NCBI RefSeq assembly: GCF_013705725.1
Contig: NZ_CP055481.1
Span: forward strand, 1,488,001 to 1,552,000
DNA: 64,000 nucleotides
DNA from: Klebsiella sp. RHBSTW-00484
GTDB lineage: Bacteria; Pseudomonadota; Gammaproteobacteria; Enterobacterales; Enterobacteriaceae
Reading direction: 5' to 3'
A program made the translations under genes and the position numbers. The first letter of the stretch is position 1, and each line of letters starts with the position of its first letter. Shown piece after piece: positions 52,628 through 61,553 of the stretch. The notes beneath the pieces were generated by a model. That model saw nothing but the letters and a program-made list of their open reading frames with translations. It ran no database searches and had not been told where the DNA came from.

Positions 52628-53241
52628 TCCCTGAAATAAATGGGGTTAATTATCTTTCATTTCACTGATGGGCTTCATTCGAAATAACCATCCCCTCCAT
52701 ATTAAAGATTATTATTGATTAGCGTGATTATTGTTATTTCGGTGATGAAAATAAGATGAAACTTCACTCTAAGATTTATCCTAATATTTGATGGGTTCTA
52801 TTCCTGTTTAGCTAAATGATAACTATATGCTGAGGTTAAACCGCCTTCTGGTGTTAATTTATGTGTGTTATTGTTGCTTTTTTCTGTTGCTGTATCGGGA
52901 TTTTTGGTTGCATTAATTAACAATTGTCGGGATGTGTTTAATATTTTTTTATTATGTAAAATAAAACATCATTTCATTAACATAACAAAATATTGCGAAT
53001 TGTTTTGGGGCGGGATAATATTTATTTGTACTCTGAATGCATCTTTTAGTCGTTTCGCTCAATAATTCTTTGCGCATGAATAATGTCACGGAAATAAGCG
53101 GAGCAGGATGCTTGTACGCCCAATATCCTGCGGATGGAACGCGAATATCATTAACATGGAGGATCTGTAAGCAGATACGCTCAGGCCATACTGGCTCAAT
53201 GCGTAATCGGCAAAAAATATAAGTTAGAGATGAGATAAATA
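52628..53241. other. 614-bp AT-rich leader of the fimbrial cluster
   Basis: Strongly AT-rich compared with its neighbours, with no convincing gene on either strand. It presumably contains the fimbrial promoter and silencing sites for H-NS-like proteins. An IR GCAGGAT/ATCCTGC lies at about 53103-53129. No pair of FimB/E-type inverted repeats and no recombinase gene were found, so phase switching by inversion is not indicated. Confidence 0.6.
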
Positions 53242-53838
53242 ATGAAAACGCAATTTCGTGTTATGGCAATGATTGTCGGTGCTCTGGTGTCTGGCTCAGC
53301 ATTATCAAGTATTTCCCAACCGGCCAGTTCTGCTATGACCGTTAATCCCGGCAGCAGCGCGGGAACCCAGGGTACGGGCGGTCAGGTTGAATTTACCGGC
53401 TCTATTACCGACTCCTCCTGTAATGTTGATAGCACCAGCGCAAATCAAAGCGTTGATCTGGGGAAATGGGCAAGCAGCTATTTTACCGGCACAGGCTCAG
53501 AAACCACCAAAACCTCCTTCCATATCAAAGTGAAAGATTGTCCTTCAACAGTCACCACCGTTTCCGTGCTATTTGACGGCACCCGCGATACCAACAATAG
53601 CGCCCTGCTGGCGATTAATGGTAGCGCGAAAGGGGTGGCGATTAAGCTGTATGAAGATGACCAATCAACGGCGGTTGATCTGGGCACTGTTTCACGTGGT
53701 CATAGCGTTATCGCTGGTGCGACCGGCACCGCGACCGGTACCGCCGATCTGGAGTTCTTCGCTGACTACGTCTCTACCAGCGCGGTTTCCGCCGGTTCTG
53801 CCGACGGCACAGCTAACTTCAATATGGTTTACAACTAA
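53242..53838 (+). CDS. Type-1-like fimbrial major subunit
   Basis: A 198-residue secreted pilin. After a signal peptide (cleavage near ALSSIS/QPASS-A), an unusually Gly/Ser/Thr-rich N-terminal stretch leads into the immunoglobulin-like fold with a Cys pair (DSSCNV and VKDCPS) and a C-terminal donor-strand-compatible motif ending FNMVYN with penultimate Tyr. First gene of the cluster. An enlarged ERIC separates it from the chaperone gene. Confidence 0.9.
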   Translation: MKTQFRVMAMIVGALVSGSALSSISQPASSAMTVNPGSSAGTQGTGGQVEFTGSITDSSCNVDSTSANQSVDLGKWASSYFTGTGSETTKTSFHIKVKDCPSTVTTVSVLFDGTRDTNNSALLAINGSAKGVAIKLYEDDQSTAVDLGTVSRGHSVIAGATGTATGTADLEFFADYVSTSAVSAGSADGTANFNMVYN

Positions 53839-53924
53839 TAAAAAAGAGCAGGTCAGACGGCTGAAACAGCGGGGCTCTTATCGCCTGTTGATATTGAAGA
53901 TTTCGTAGATACTGTGGATGTCTG

Positions 53925-54000
53925 CCTTCCCGGTGGCGCTGCGCTGACCGGGCTACGGGGTCAGTAGTCCGGACAGATGCGTAGCATCGCCTCCGGGAAA
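53925..54000. repeat. REP-family palindrome after the major subunit gene
   Basis: CTTCCCGGTGGCGCTGCGCTGACCGGGCTACGGGG type sequence ending GCATCGCCTCCGGGAAA, the same family as at 35876-36096. It may stabilise the 3' end of the subunit mRNA so that it is made in excess of the assembly genes. Confidence 0.7.
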
Positions 54001-54111
54001 GCGCGCGCAACGCAGTTTCTGCTTTTTGCCCCTGTCGGGCTGGCGCTAGCCGCCGCCCGGTAGAAATGCGAACACAATATTTAATAGCGGTTTGTTACCC
54101 ATTTCAGCAGA

Positions 54112-54314
54112 TATACCCTAAATAACTCGAGTCGCAGGAAGGCGGCAAGTGAGCGAATCTCCGGGAGCTTACTCAGGTAAGTGACCGGGGTGAACGACAA
54201 ATCTGCCGGGAGCAGATTTGAACGTCGCTTGCGACGGCCCGTAAGGGCGAGGCCCATGGATGGGCCGAGTAATCCGCGGCCAACGCACATGCAACTTGAA
54301 GTATGACGGGTATA
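54112..54314. repeat. ERIC element enlarged by a ~76-bp insertion of short hairpins
   Basis: ERIC termini TATACCCTAAATAACTCGAG and TTGAAGTATGACGGGTATA are present, but the element is 203 bases instead of 127. The extra DNA (about 54196-54275) holds four consecutive hairpins: AAATCTGC/GCAGATTT, CGTCGC/GCGACG, GCCC/GGGC and GGCCCAT/ATGGGCC. Part of it resembles the spacer modules of the tRNA-Arg cluster. Confidence 0.88.
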
Positions 54315-54353
54315 TTCATCCCTGCTCTTTATTATTCCCTGATGGTAGTGATT

Positions 54354-55013
54354 ATGAAAAGAACGATTACCGCGATAGCCTTTTTACTGCTATCCACTGC
54401 GGCACAGGCCGGTATTGTCATGGGCGGGACCCGTGTTGTTTATCAGGAAGGGAAGCGCGAAGCTGCAATTTCAGTGACCAATGCTGATACCCATTCGCCT
54501 TATCTGGTGCAGTCGTGGGTAGAAAACTATGCGCCGGAAAATAAAAGTCGGGTGCCCTTTATTGTCACGCCGCCGCTATTTCGTCTCGACCCTGAACAAC
54601 AGAACGTATTGCGTATTAATTACATTGGCGGAAATATGCCAGCGGATCGGGAATCCGTTTTTTGGCTGAACGTGAAAAGTATTGCACCAACGCAAAAAGA
54701 TGAAAACAATAAATTACAAGTCAATATTAAATCGAAATTTAAGATTTTCTATCGCCCAGAGGGTCTCGCCGGTGAACCTGCCGATGCGTGGCGTAAGCTG
54801 ACATTTAAAATTGAGGGTAACCGCCTGATTGCGCAAAACTCAACGCCTTATTTTGTCTCCTTTTTTGTTATTTCGGTTGGTGGTAAAGAGATTAGTGAAC
54901 CCGGAATGATTGGACCATTAACCCATAAAGAGTGGCCGGTGAACGGTTCCGGAGTGGTCAAATGGCGCGCCATTAATGATTTTGGCGGTATTACGGATTA
55001 CGCACAGCAGTAA
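54354..55013 (+). CDS. Periplasmic fimbrial chaperone (PapD/FimC family)
   Basis: A 219-residue two-domain Ig-like chaperone. The signal peptide is MKRTITAIAFLLLSTAAQA. The subunit-anchoring Arg (GTRVVYQEGK) and Lys (IKSKFKIFYRP) and the alternating hydrophobic G1 strand (NKLQVNIKSKFKI) are visible. The start MKRTI at 54354 gives a clean signal peptide; an ATG four codons upstream is possible. Confidence 0.92.
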   Translation: MKRTITAIAFLLLSTAAQAGIVMGGTRVVYQEGKREAAISVTNADTHSPYLVQSWVENYAPENKSRVPFIVTPPLFRLDPEQQNVLRINYIGGNMPADRESVFWLNVKSIAPTQKDENNKLQVNIKSKFKIFYRPEGLAGEPADAWRKLTFKIEGNRLIAQNSTPYFVSFFVISVGGKEISEPGMIGPLTHKEWPVNGSGVVKWRAINDFGGITDYAQQ

Positions 55014-55040
55014 TTTTTTGCTTCGCCTGGGCAGAACATT

Positions 55041-57587
55041 GTGAAAAATAACACTCCTGGTATCACACCCGGTTATTCAGCGATCGTCGCGCCAACCGGG
55101 GGATTTTTATTATTAGCGACGGTGCCGACGGCGCTATTTCTTCTTTGCCAAAGTAGTCCGGTAAGGGCAGACGACTACTTTGACCCGGCGGCGCTGGAGT
55201 TCGCCAATCCGCAGCAAAAGACCGCTGATTTACACTATTTTGCTAAATCAGGCGGCCAACAACCGGGGACGTATCCGGTCAGCATTTGGGTGAATAACCA
55301 GGAGATAGCCCAAAGTGAAGTGACTTTTGTCGACAGCAACGGCGCGCTGCAACCGCAATTAACTCCGGCACAGCTGGCGGAATATGGCGTTAACGTTAGC
55401 GTTTTCCCGGCCTTTAATACGCTGCATGACGGTGAAAGGTTTACCCGCATTGAGCACTACATCCCTGATGCCAGCAGCCGTTTTGATTTCGCTACCCAGC
55501 GCCTGAACCTGAGCATTCCGCAGGCCGCGATGAACGTCCAGAGCCGCGGCTATGTCGATCCGGCGCGCTGGGATGACGGCATCCCGGCAGCGTTCGTCAA
55601 CTACAGCCTGACCGGGTCGCAGAGCCAGCAGGCTCAGGATAATCAGCGTTCGAGCTATCTGAATTTGCGCAGCGGAATTAACCTCGGGGCCTGGCGTCTG
55701 CGTAACGTCTCGTCGATGCAATATGACCAGCAGACCCGGCGCTGGAATTCACAAAGCACCTGGCTGCAGCGCGATGTGAAATCACTGAAAAGCCTGCTGC
55801 GTATGGGGGACACCTTTACCTCCGGTGAAGTCTTTGACAGCGTGCAGTTTCGCGGTGTGCAGCTGATGTCCGATGATGAAATGCTGCCGGACAGCCAGCG
55901 CGGTTTTGCGCCGACGATCCGAGGTATGGCGCACAGCAACGCCAAAGTGACCATCTCCCAGCATGGTTACGTTATCTATGAAACCTTTGTCTCGCCGGGG
56001 GCGTTTGCGATTAACGACCTGTACCCGACGGCGCAAAGCGGCGACCTCGAAGTGCAGGTCAAAGAGAGCGATGGCTCGGTTCGCACCTTTACGCAGCCCT
56101 TTTCAGCGGTGCCTTTTATGTTGCGCGAAGGACGAGTTAAATTCAGCCTGAGCGCCGGACGCTATCATTCAGGGCAAAGCGAGACCCAGTCGCCGACGTT
56201 TTTGCAGGGTACGCTGTTTTACGGCCTGCCTTCGGAGTTCACCCTCTACGGCGGTAGCCAGCTGGCGCAGGATTATCAGTCATGGGCGCTCGGCGTCGGG
56301 CGCGGTTTTGGCGAACTGGGTTCGCTTGGGGGAGACGCGACCTGGGCCAGCACTACGACGCCTTCTGGAAAACGCTCGGCGGGCCACTCCGTTCGCGTAC
56401 AGTATCAGAAGGATTTCGCCGGAACCGGTACTTCATTTAGTCTTGCCAGCTACCGCTACTCTTCCAGCGGCTACTATGACTTTAGCGAAGCGAATACCCT
56501 TGAAAGCCGCAACGGGCTGCTGGATAACAAGCGTAGCCGCGAAGAGGTGTCCATTTCTCAGGCGTTCGGCGGCATGAGCAGCCTGGCGATTTCCGCTTAT
56601 TCACAACAGTACTGGCACCGCCAAAGCCGCGATGAAACGCTTCATCTCGGTTTTTACAGCGCCTGGCGGGGCGTCTCGTGGGGCGTCGGCTATTACTACA
56701 CTCAGTCCTCGGATCGCGATAAAGCAGATCGCTCGTGGTCGTTTAACCTGAGCATTCCGCTTGGCGGCCCGTTCTCCGGGAGCGCGGTGAGCTACAGCAC
56801 CACTTCCGACAATAACGGACGAACTTCGCAGCAGGCCTCGTTATATGGTTCGGTTCCGCACAATCCGAATCTCTATTATTCCCTACAGCAGGGCTATGTT
56901 AACGGCGGTCAGGGCAGCAACAGCAGCGCATCGCTGGATTACCACGGCGGTTACGGCAGTGCGCAGCTCGGCTATCGCCATGACAGCGCAAGCAGCCAGC
57001 TTACCTGGGGCGCATCGGGTTCTATCGTCGCCCATCAGCACGGCGTGACGCTGGGGCAGACCGTTGGTGATAGCTTTGCCATCGTGCGCGCGCCGGGGGC
57101 TGCCGATGTGGCGATTCAGAACGGCAGCAACGTGCATACCGACTGGCGGGGCTATGCGGTGGTGCCCTCGCTGACGGCATATCGCAAAAACACCATTACC
57201 CTCGATACCGAATCGCTGGCCGACGATGCCGATGTCGATCTTGAAGGGCAGACGGTGATCCCCGGTGGCGGGGCGGTGGTGCAGGCTAATTATCAGACGC
57301 ATATCGGCAGCCGCGTGCTGTTTACGCTCAGCGATAGCCACGGCCCGCTGCCGTTTGGTGCCAGCGTTCACTTGCGCAAGACTGAAGATGACGAAGGGGC
57401 GGCTCCGGGCGGCATGGTTGCGGACATGGGGCAAGTTTATCTGAGCGGCGTTCCGCAAGAGGGAACCCTGGACGTGGAGTGGAACGCCGACAACATTTCG
57501 CGGAAATGCGCGCTGCATTTCCATCTTACCGATAACGCACAGCATGAACAGAGTCCGCTAAAAACCGTCTCTGGCGTCTGTCTGTAA
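55041..57587 (+). CDS. Outer-membrane fimbrial usher (FimD/PapC family)
   Basis: An 848-residue usher that binds chaperone-subunit complexes and secretes the fibre. It has a long signal region (cleavage near SSPVRA/DDYF), an N-terminal periplasmic domain starting FDPAALEFANPQQ, a 24-strand barrel with plug, and C-terminal domains with the closing Cys pair (SRKCALHF and SGVCL). GTG start at 55041; no better start gives a signal sequence. It lies 28 bases after the chaperone. Confidence 0.93.
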   Translation: MKNNTPGITPGYSAIVAPTGGFLLLATVPTALFLLCQSSPVRADDYFDPAALEFANPQQKTADLHYFAKSGGQQPGTYPVSIWVNNQEIAQSEVTFVDSNGALQPQLTPAQLAEYGVNVSVFPAFNTLHDGERFTRIEHYIPDASSRFDFATQRLNLSIPQAAMNVQSRGYVDPARWDDGIPAAFVNYSLTGSQSQQAQDNQRSSYLNLRSGINLGAWRLRNVSSMQYDQQTRRWNSQSTWLQRDVKSLKSLLRMGDTFTSGEVFDSVQFRGVQLMSDDEMLPDSQRGFAPTIRGMAHSNAKVTISQHGYVIYETFVSPGAFAINDLYPTAQSGDLEVQVKESDGSVRTFTQPFSAVPFMLREGRVKFSLSAGRYHSGQSETQSPTFLQGTLFYGLPSEFTLYGGSQLAQDYQSWALGVGRGFGELGSLGGDATWASTTTPSGKRSAGHSVRVQYQKDFAGTGTSFSLASYRYSSSGYYDFSEANTLESRNGLLDNKRSREEVSISQAFGGMSSLAISAYSQQYWHRQSRDETLHLGFYSAWRGVSWGVGYYYTQSSDRDKADRSWSFNLSIPLGGPFSGSAVSYSTTSDNNGRTSQQASLYGSVPHNPNLYYSLQQGYVNGGQGSNSSASLDYHGGYGSAQLGYRHDSASSQLTWGASGSIVAHQHGVTLGQTVGDSFAIVRAPGAADVAIQNGSNVHTDWRGYAVVPSLTAYRKNTITLDTESLADDADVDLEGQTVIPGGGAVVQANYQTHIGSRVLFTLSDSHGPLPFGASVHLRKTEDDEGAAPGGMVADMGQVYLSGVPQEGTLDVEWNADNISRKCALHFHLTDNAQHEQSPLKTVSGVCL

Positions 57588-57597
57588 CGAGGTTATT

Positions 57598-58692
57598 TTG
57601 CGCATAGTATCGTTTTTATTGCTGCTGATGGCGGGGATTTATAGCCACAGCGGATGGGCGGAAACCTGCAAAGGGGATATCGGTCAGATGACCATTAACG
57701 TCCAGAATATCAAGTATCTACCCACTCTGCCGCTCAACACGCAGATGAGCAGTATGATGGCGGATAACGGCGGCGGCATTCATTTTTCCTGTGATCTTCA
57801 GGTGCCGAAAGCCGTGGCTAAGCGTCTGGTTTATCGGCAGCTAAAAACGGCCTCATCACCGCTGTCGATTAACGGTCAGCACGTGTTTCCCTCGGCGCTG
57901 GACGGTATGGGATATTCGTTGGGCTTTCAGTGCAACGGTGGGGCGATTCGTTTTATCGATGGTAGCCATACCGCTGGAAGGGCGGAGTCAGTGACGGTTT
58001 GCGACAGCAATGAGATTGCTAACCTGCTGACACAGCAGCAGACGGTGGTGAAAGTATTTGTGACGTTTTACAAGACCGGGCAGGTCGCGCTGGTTAGCGG
58101 TAACCACGCTAACGTTCCGGCACAGCCGCAGATCGGCGAACTGTCCATTCTGGAGCAGGCCGACAGCAGCGCTGGGTTTGTCGCCAGCTCGCCGGTCACG
58201 CTCGATATGGCCGCGCTGAACGTGGATATTGGCAGCAGCGGCAGCTGTCAGGTCTCGACCTCGAATATTCACGTTAGCCTCGGCACGGTGAATAAGGCGG
58301 AGTTCAAAGGTAAAAGCACTACCGGCGGTAGCGCAAAGAGCTTCTCCATCCCGGTTTTTTGCTCGACGCCAACCGATATTCGCATTGGCTTTTTTGGCGT
58401 GACAGCGCAGGCCGGAGTGACGGATACCCTGGCGCTCACTAAACAGAACGCCTCCGCCAGCGGCGTGGGCATCAAGCTCACCTACGGCAATAATAGCGCC
58501 CCGGCACCCGCTGCCGGGACCAGCGTAAAAATTAACGAAGCCAGCAACTTACCGGTGCTCAAACGAATCACCGCCAGCAGCGCGGGCGCTGCGGAAAATA
58601 TCAACTTCAGCGCCCAGTATGTGCAGACCGATGACGCGGTAGCCGCCGGAACGGCAAACAGTATGGTGACTTTCGCACTGGAATATAACTAA
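57598..58692 (+). CDS. Fimbrial tip adhesin (FimH-like two-domain)
   Basis: A 364-residue secreted protein with signal MRIVSFLLLLMAGIYSHSGWA. An N-terminal lectin-like domain with cysteines (ETCKGD, HFSCDL, FQCNGG, VCDSNE) precedes a C-terminal pilin domain (from about 215, with GSCQVS and FCSTPT) ending VTFALEYN. Size and layout are those of FimH-type tip adhesins; the ligand cannot be told. TTG start at 57598 behind CGAGG; ten bases after the usher stop. Confidence 0.88.
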   Translation: MRIVSFLLLLMAGIYSHSGWAETCKGDIGQMTINVQNIKYLPTLPLNTQMSSMMADNGGGIHFSCDLQVPKAVAKRLVYRQLKTASSPLSINGQHVFPSALDGMGYSLGFQCNGGAIRFIDGSHTAGRAESVTVCDSNEIANLLTQQQTVVKVFVTFYKTGQVALVSGNHANVPAQPQIGELSILEQADSSAGFVASSPVTLDMAALNVDIGSSGSCQVSTSNIHVSLGTVNKAEFKGKSTTGGSAKSFSIPVFCSTPTDIRIGFFGVTAQAGVTDTLALTKQNASASGVGIKLTYGNNSAPAPAAGTSVKINEASNLPVLKRITASSAGAAENINFSAQYVQTDDAVAAGTANSMVTFALEYN

Positions 58693-58847
58693 CGGTTCCT
58701 GCAATAAAAGAGCCGCCGCTTTCGCGCTGTAGCTCACAAAAAAGAGATGTCATTACGATTTTTTGCACGGTGAGCAGATCGGTACGCTATCAATGATCGA
58801 GAGATTAAGCGGCTGACCTGGAATACTTTTGTGCGGGAAAATCGAAA

Positions 58848-59642
58848 ATGAAAATCGCCTTTGGTGAGCTAAAACCTTTATTGCAGGCGCATCGCGTTTT
58901 TGTCGGCGGGCAGAAGCTTACCTGCGCCCATGCCTTTTACCGTGACGACCTGCTAATTGATATACCGGAAAATCTAGTCACCGAACCTTATACCACCTAT
59001 TGGGGGCGCTGCGGTGAACGGCTGGCCTCCATGGGCGCTTTTAGCTATACGCGAACCCTGCTTCCGGCGCTGATTCAGGTAGGGCGTTATACCTCGATTG
59101 CCGATCGCTTGCAGGTGCTTGGCGACCGACACCCTCTGGAGTGGGCCAGCGCCAGCCCGGTGTTTTATGCCCATCTCTCCGGCGTCATGTCGACTCTTGC
59201 AGTCGACAGCGGTAAACCCAATCAATTTTATCCCTTTGAGAAAACGCCCCGGCCAATAACCATCGGTAACGATGTGTGGATTGGTCAGAATGTTACCCTG
59301 GCGCAGGGCATTACTATTGGCGATGGGGCCGTTATTGCCGCCAACGCGCTGGTGGTCAAAGACGTCGCGCCGTACACCATCGTTGGCGGCAATCCGGCAA
59401 AACCGATCCGTATGCGCTTTAACGACGCGATTATTGAACAACTGCTGGCGCTACGATGGTGGCGTTTCTCCGCCCAGGATATTGCTGCGCTTCCGGTGAA
59501 TCAGGTTGAGCGCTTTTGTGAATTGTTCACCGAGCGCGTTGCTGAAGGGACGATGCTGACTTTCTCGCCGCCGGTATTGACGGCATCCATGATTAAAGCT
59601 GTTATGACTGATGAGCAAAATCCGCAGCGTAGCGCGGTTTAA
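58848..59642 (+). CDS. CatB-like hexapeptide-repeat acetyltransferase
   Basis: A 264-residue left-handed beta-helix acyltransferase. Hexapeptide repeats run through TIGNDVWIGQNVTLAQGI and IGDGAVIAANALVVKDV, ending in the family segment YTIVGGNPAKPIRMRF. This is the xenobiotic/CatB (Vat) class, acetyl-CoA dependent. It is longer than CatB (~210 aa) by an N-terminal part of unknown role. Similarity does not prove antibiotic resistance; many homologues modify sugars. A PheC-like gene follows 35 bases later. Confidence 0.82.
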   Translation: MKIAFGELKPLLQAHRVFVGGQKLTCAHAFYRDDLLIDIPENLVTEPYTTYWGRCGERLASMGAFSYTRTLLPALIQVGRYTSIADRLQVLGDRHPLEWASASPVFYAHLSGVMSTLAVDSGKPNQFYPFEKTPRPITIGNDVWIGQNVTLAQGITIGDGAVIAANALVVKDVAPYTIVGGNPAKPIRMRFNDAIIEQLLALRWWRFSAQDIAALPVNQVERFCELFTERVAEGTMLTFSPPVLTASMIKAVMTDEQNPQRSAV

Positions 59643-59677
59643 CCAGAAGCGGTTCACATTTGGACAAGGATAAAAAG

Positions 59678-60451
59678 ATGAAGTTGAAGTCAGGTATTGC
59701 TTTCGTCATTGCTGCCGTCGCCTTTGGCGCTCAGGCGCGCGATATGAACAGCATTCAACAAAGCGGCGAGCTGAAAGTAGGTGTGCCGGGAGACTACGCG
59801 CCGCTGGCGTTTCACAATAAAGCCGGGGAGCTGCTGGGCTACGACGTTGATATGGCGAAAGATCTTGGCAAGCGGCTGGGCCTGAAGGTGAGCTTCGTGC
59901 AGACCAGCTGGCCGACGCTCTCCGCTGACCTGAAGGCCGATAAGTTTGATATCGCTATGGGTGGGGTGACACAAACCCCGGCGCGGGCAAAAGATTTTGC
60001 CCTAAGCCAGCCGGTGGTACCGAATGGTAAAATTGCGCTGGCTAACTGTGCGGCGGCCCCCGCGCTTGGCAGTCTGGAGAAAATTGACCAGCCGAATGTG
60101 AAGGTGGTTGTGAATCCGGGCGGCACCAACCAGAGCTTTGTCGATGAACATATCAAGCATGCGCAGATTATTCGGGTGAAGAACAATATCGATAACCTCG
60201 AAGCGCTGCGGCAGAAAACGGCGGATATGATGGTGACCGACCTGATCGAAGGGGTCTATTACCAAAGCAATGAGCCGGGCGTTTTTTGCGTAGCCAACGA
60301 GACGCCGTTCGCCGGAACCGCCAGTTTCAAAGTCTATATGATGAACAAAGACAACCCGCAGCTGCTGGAGAAGGTTAACCAGTGGCTGGAGAGTCAGGAC
60401 AAAAATGTGCTTAAACAGAAATGGCGGATTCATGATCAGGTGAAACCCTAA
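59678..60451 (+). CDS. Periplasmic solute-binding protein family 3, cyclohexadienyl dehydratase (PheC)-like
   Basis: A 257-residue periplasmic protein with signal MKLKSGIAFVIAAVAFGAQA. Segments QTSWPTLSADLKADKFDIAM, LEKIDQPNVKVVVNPGGTNQ and TADMMVTDLIEG closely follow PheC-type cyclohexadienyl/arogenate dehydratases, which use a binding-protein fold as an enzyme. No permease or ATPase genes accompany it, favouring an enzyme or an orphan receptor. The ATG at 59678 is used, with AAGGA eight bases upstream; a TTG at 59660 opens the frame further. Confidence 0.8.
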   Translation: MKLKSGIAFVIAAVAFGAQARDMNSIQQSGELKVGVPGDYAPLAFHNKAGELLGYDVDMAKDLGKRLGLKVSFVQTSWPTLSADLKADKFDIAMGGVTQTPARAKDFALSQPVVPNGKIALANCAAAPALGSLEKIDQPNVKVVVNPGGTNQSFVDEHIKHAQIIRVKNNIDNLEALRQKTADMMVTDLIEGVYYQSNEPGVFCVANETPFAGTASFKVYMMNKDNPQLLEKVNQWLESQDKNVLKQKWRIHDQVKP

Positions 60452-60466
60452 TTCACTAAAGGTTTT

Positions 60467-61411
60467 CTATGTGGTGCCAGAGGCAGAAAATCTGCTGGTC
60501 TGATTTTCTGCCCGTACGTCGGCGAGCAGCCATTCATAAAATACTTTCACTTCCGGGCGCATCACCGCGTGCTGCGGCGTGACAATATAATAAGACCACG
60601 TTAGCGGCCAGCGGTTATCAGGATGTAGTTGAACCAGTTGGCCGGTGGCGAGCAGTTGCTTAACCAGCGCATGGCGCACAATAGCGACGCCGCGCCCGCT
60701 AAGGGCGGCGAGAATGACTGCCGAGGTTGAATTAATATGTAGACCGCTATCGCGAGGGGCCGGGGCCTGAGTTGCCGTCAGCACATCCTCCCACGACGGG
60801 AAGCTGGCGCCGGGATGCGGAGTATCATCATGAATCAGCTTTTGCTCTGCCAGCCAGTCACCGCAGGCGATTTTTCCCGGCGGAACAATCAGCGGGCTGC
60901 ACACTAATACCGCCTCTTCATCCATCAGCCAGCTCTTATCGACGCCGGACCAGTCGCCGCGTCCGCAGCGAACCCCCAAATCCGCTTCGCCGTGGGAAAC
61001 ATCCATCAGCTTTTCCGTGACGTTGAGGCGCAGGTCGATATTTTCATAAGCCTCAGAGAAGCGGTTTAAGCGCTCCATCAGCCAGTTCATCATCAACACC
61101 TGCGAGGCGGTGATCACCACCACGGAGCGTGCCCGGCGACCGCGAAGCTTGTTTAACCCGCACTCCAGTTTATCCAGCCCCTGGGTAATATCCTGCAGCG
61201 CTTCCTGCGCTTCGCTCACCAGGGTCAGACGTTCCTTGCCTGCCCGGGTGCGGTGCAGCAGCGGGTGACCGACCCAATCTTCCAACGCCCTGACTAACTG
61301 CCCGACGGCGGCGGGCGTCACGCCCAGTTCCCGCGCCGCGCCGGTAAAGCTGCCGTGGCGGGCGGCGGCTTCAAAAGCATGCAGCCATTTCAGTCGGTTA
61401 AGCGAGCGCAT
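60467..61411 (-). CDS. LysR-family regulator (GcvA-like)
   Basis: A 314-residue LysR protein. N-terminal HTH LHAFEAAARHGSFTGAARELGVTPAAVGQLVRALE; the C-terminal effector domain includes VTEKLMDVSHGEADLGVRCGRGDWSGVD. It resembles the GcvA group. It is divergent from the SDR gene and convergent with the PheC-like gene 15 bases away. The start MRSLNRLKW at 61411 is used; 15 open codons upstream are not supported. Likely controls the SDR-MFS pair. Confidence 0.9.
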   Translation of the reverse strand: MRSLNRLKWLHAFEAAARHGSFTGAARELGVTPAAVGQLVRALEDWVGHPLLHRTRAGKERLTLVSEAQEALQDITQGLDKLECGLNKLRGRRARSVVVITASQVLMMNWLMERLNRFSEAYENIDLRLNVTEKLMDVSHGEADLGVRCGRGDWSGVDKSWLMDEEAVLVCSPLIVPPGKIACGDWLAEQKLIHDDTPHPGASFPSWEDVLTATQAPAPRDSGLHINSTSAVILAALSGRGVAIVRHALVKQLLATGQLVQLHPDNRWPLTWSYYIVTPQHAVMRPEVKVFYEWLLADVRAENQTSRFSASGTT

Positions 61412-61553
61412 GGTGGATATTCCTCGGTCATTTTGCGCTTCAGTATATCTCATCAAGATAGATTTTCTTTGTTGCGGCGCTATTTCTTCTCATTCGTCAG
61501 CGTGACTCAAGACAGGCATCCTTAGACCACGCAAATCAAGAGAGAAGAGGTTA

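Noticed and set aside
52865..53065. A 66-codon hydrophobic ORF before the fimbrial cluster
   Set aside because: AT-rich DNA yields Leu/Ile/Phe-rich frames by chance; no ribosome-binding site or family resemblance.
52562..53241. Invertible fimbrial promoter switch
   Set aside because: No pair of matching inverted repeats flanking the promoter region and no FimB/FimE-type recombinase gene in the window.
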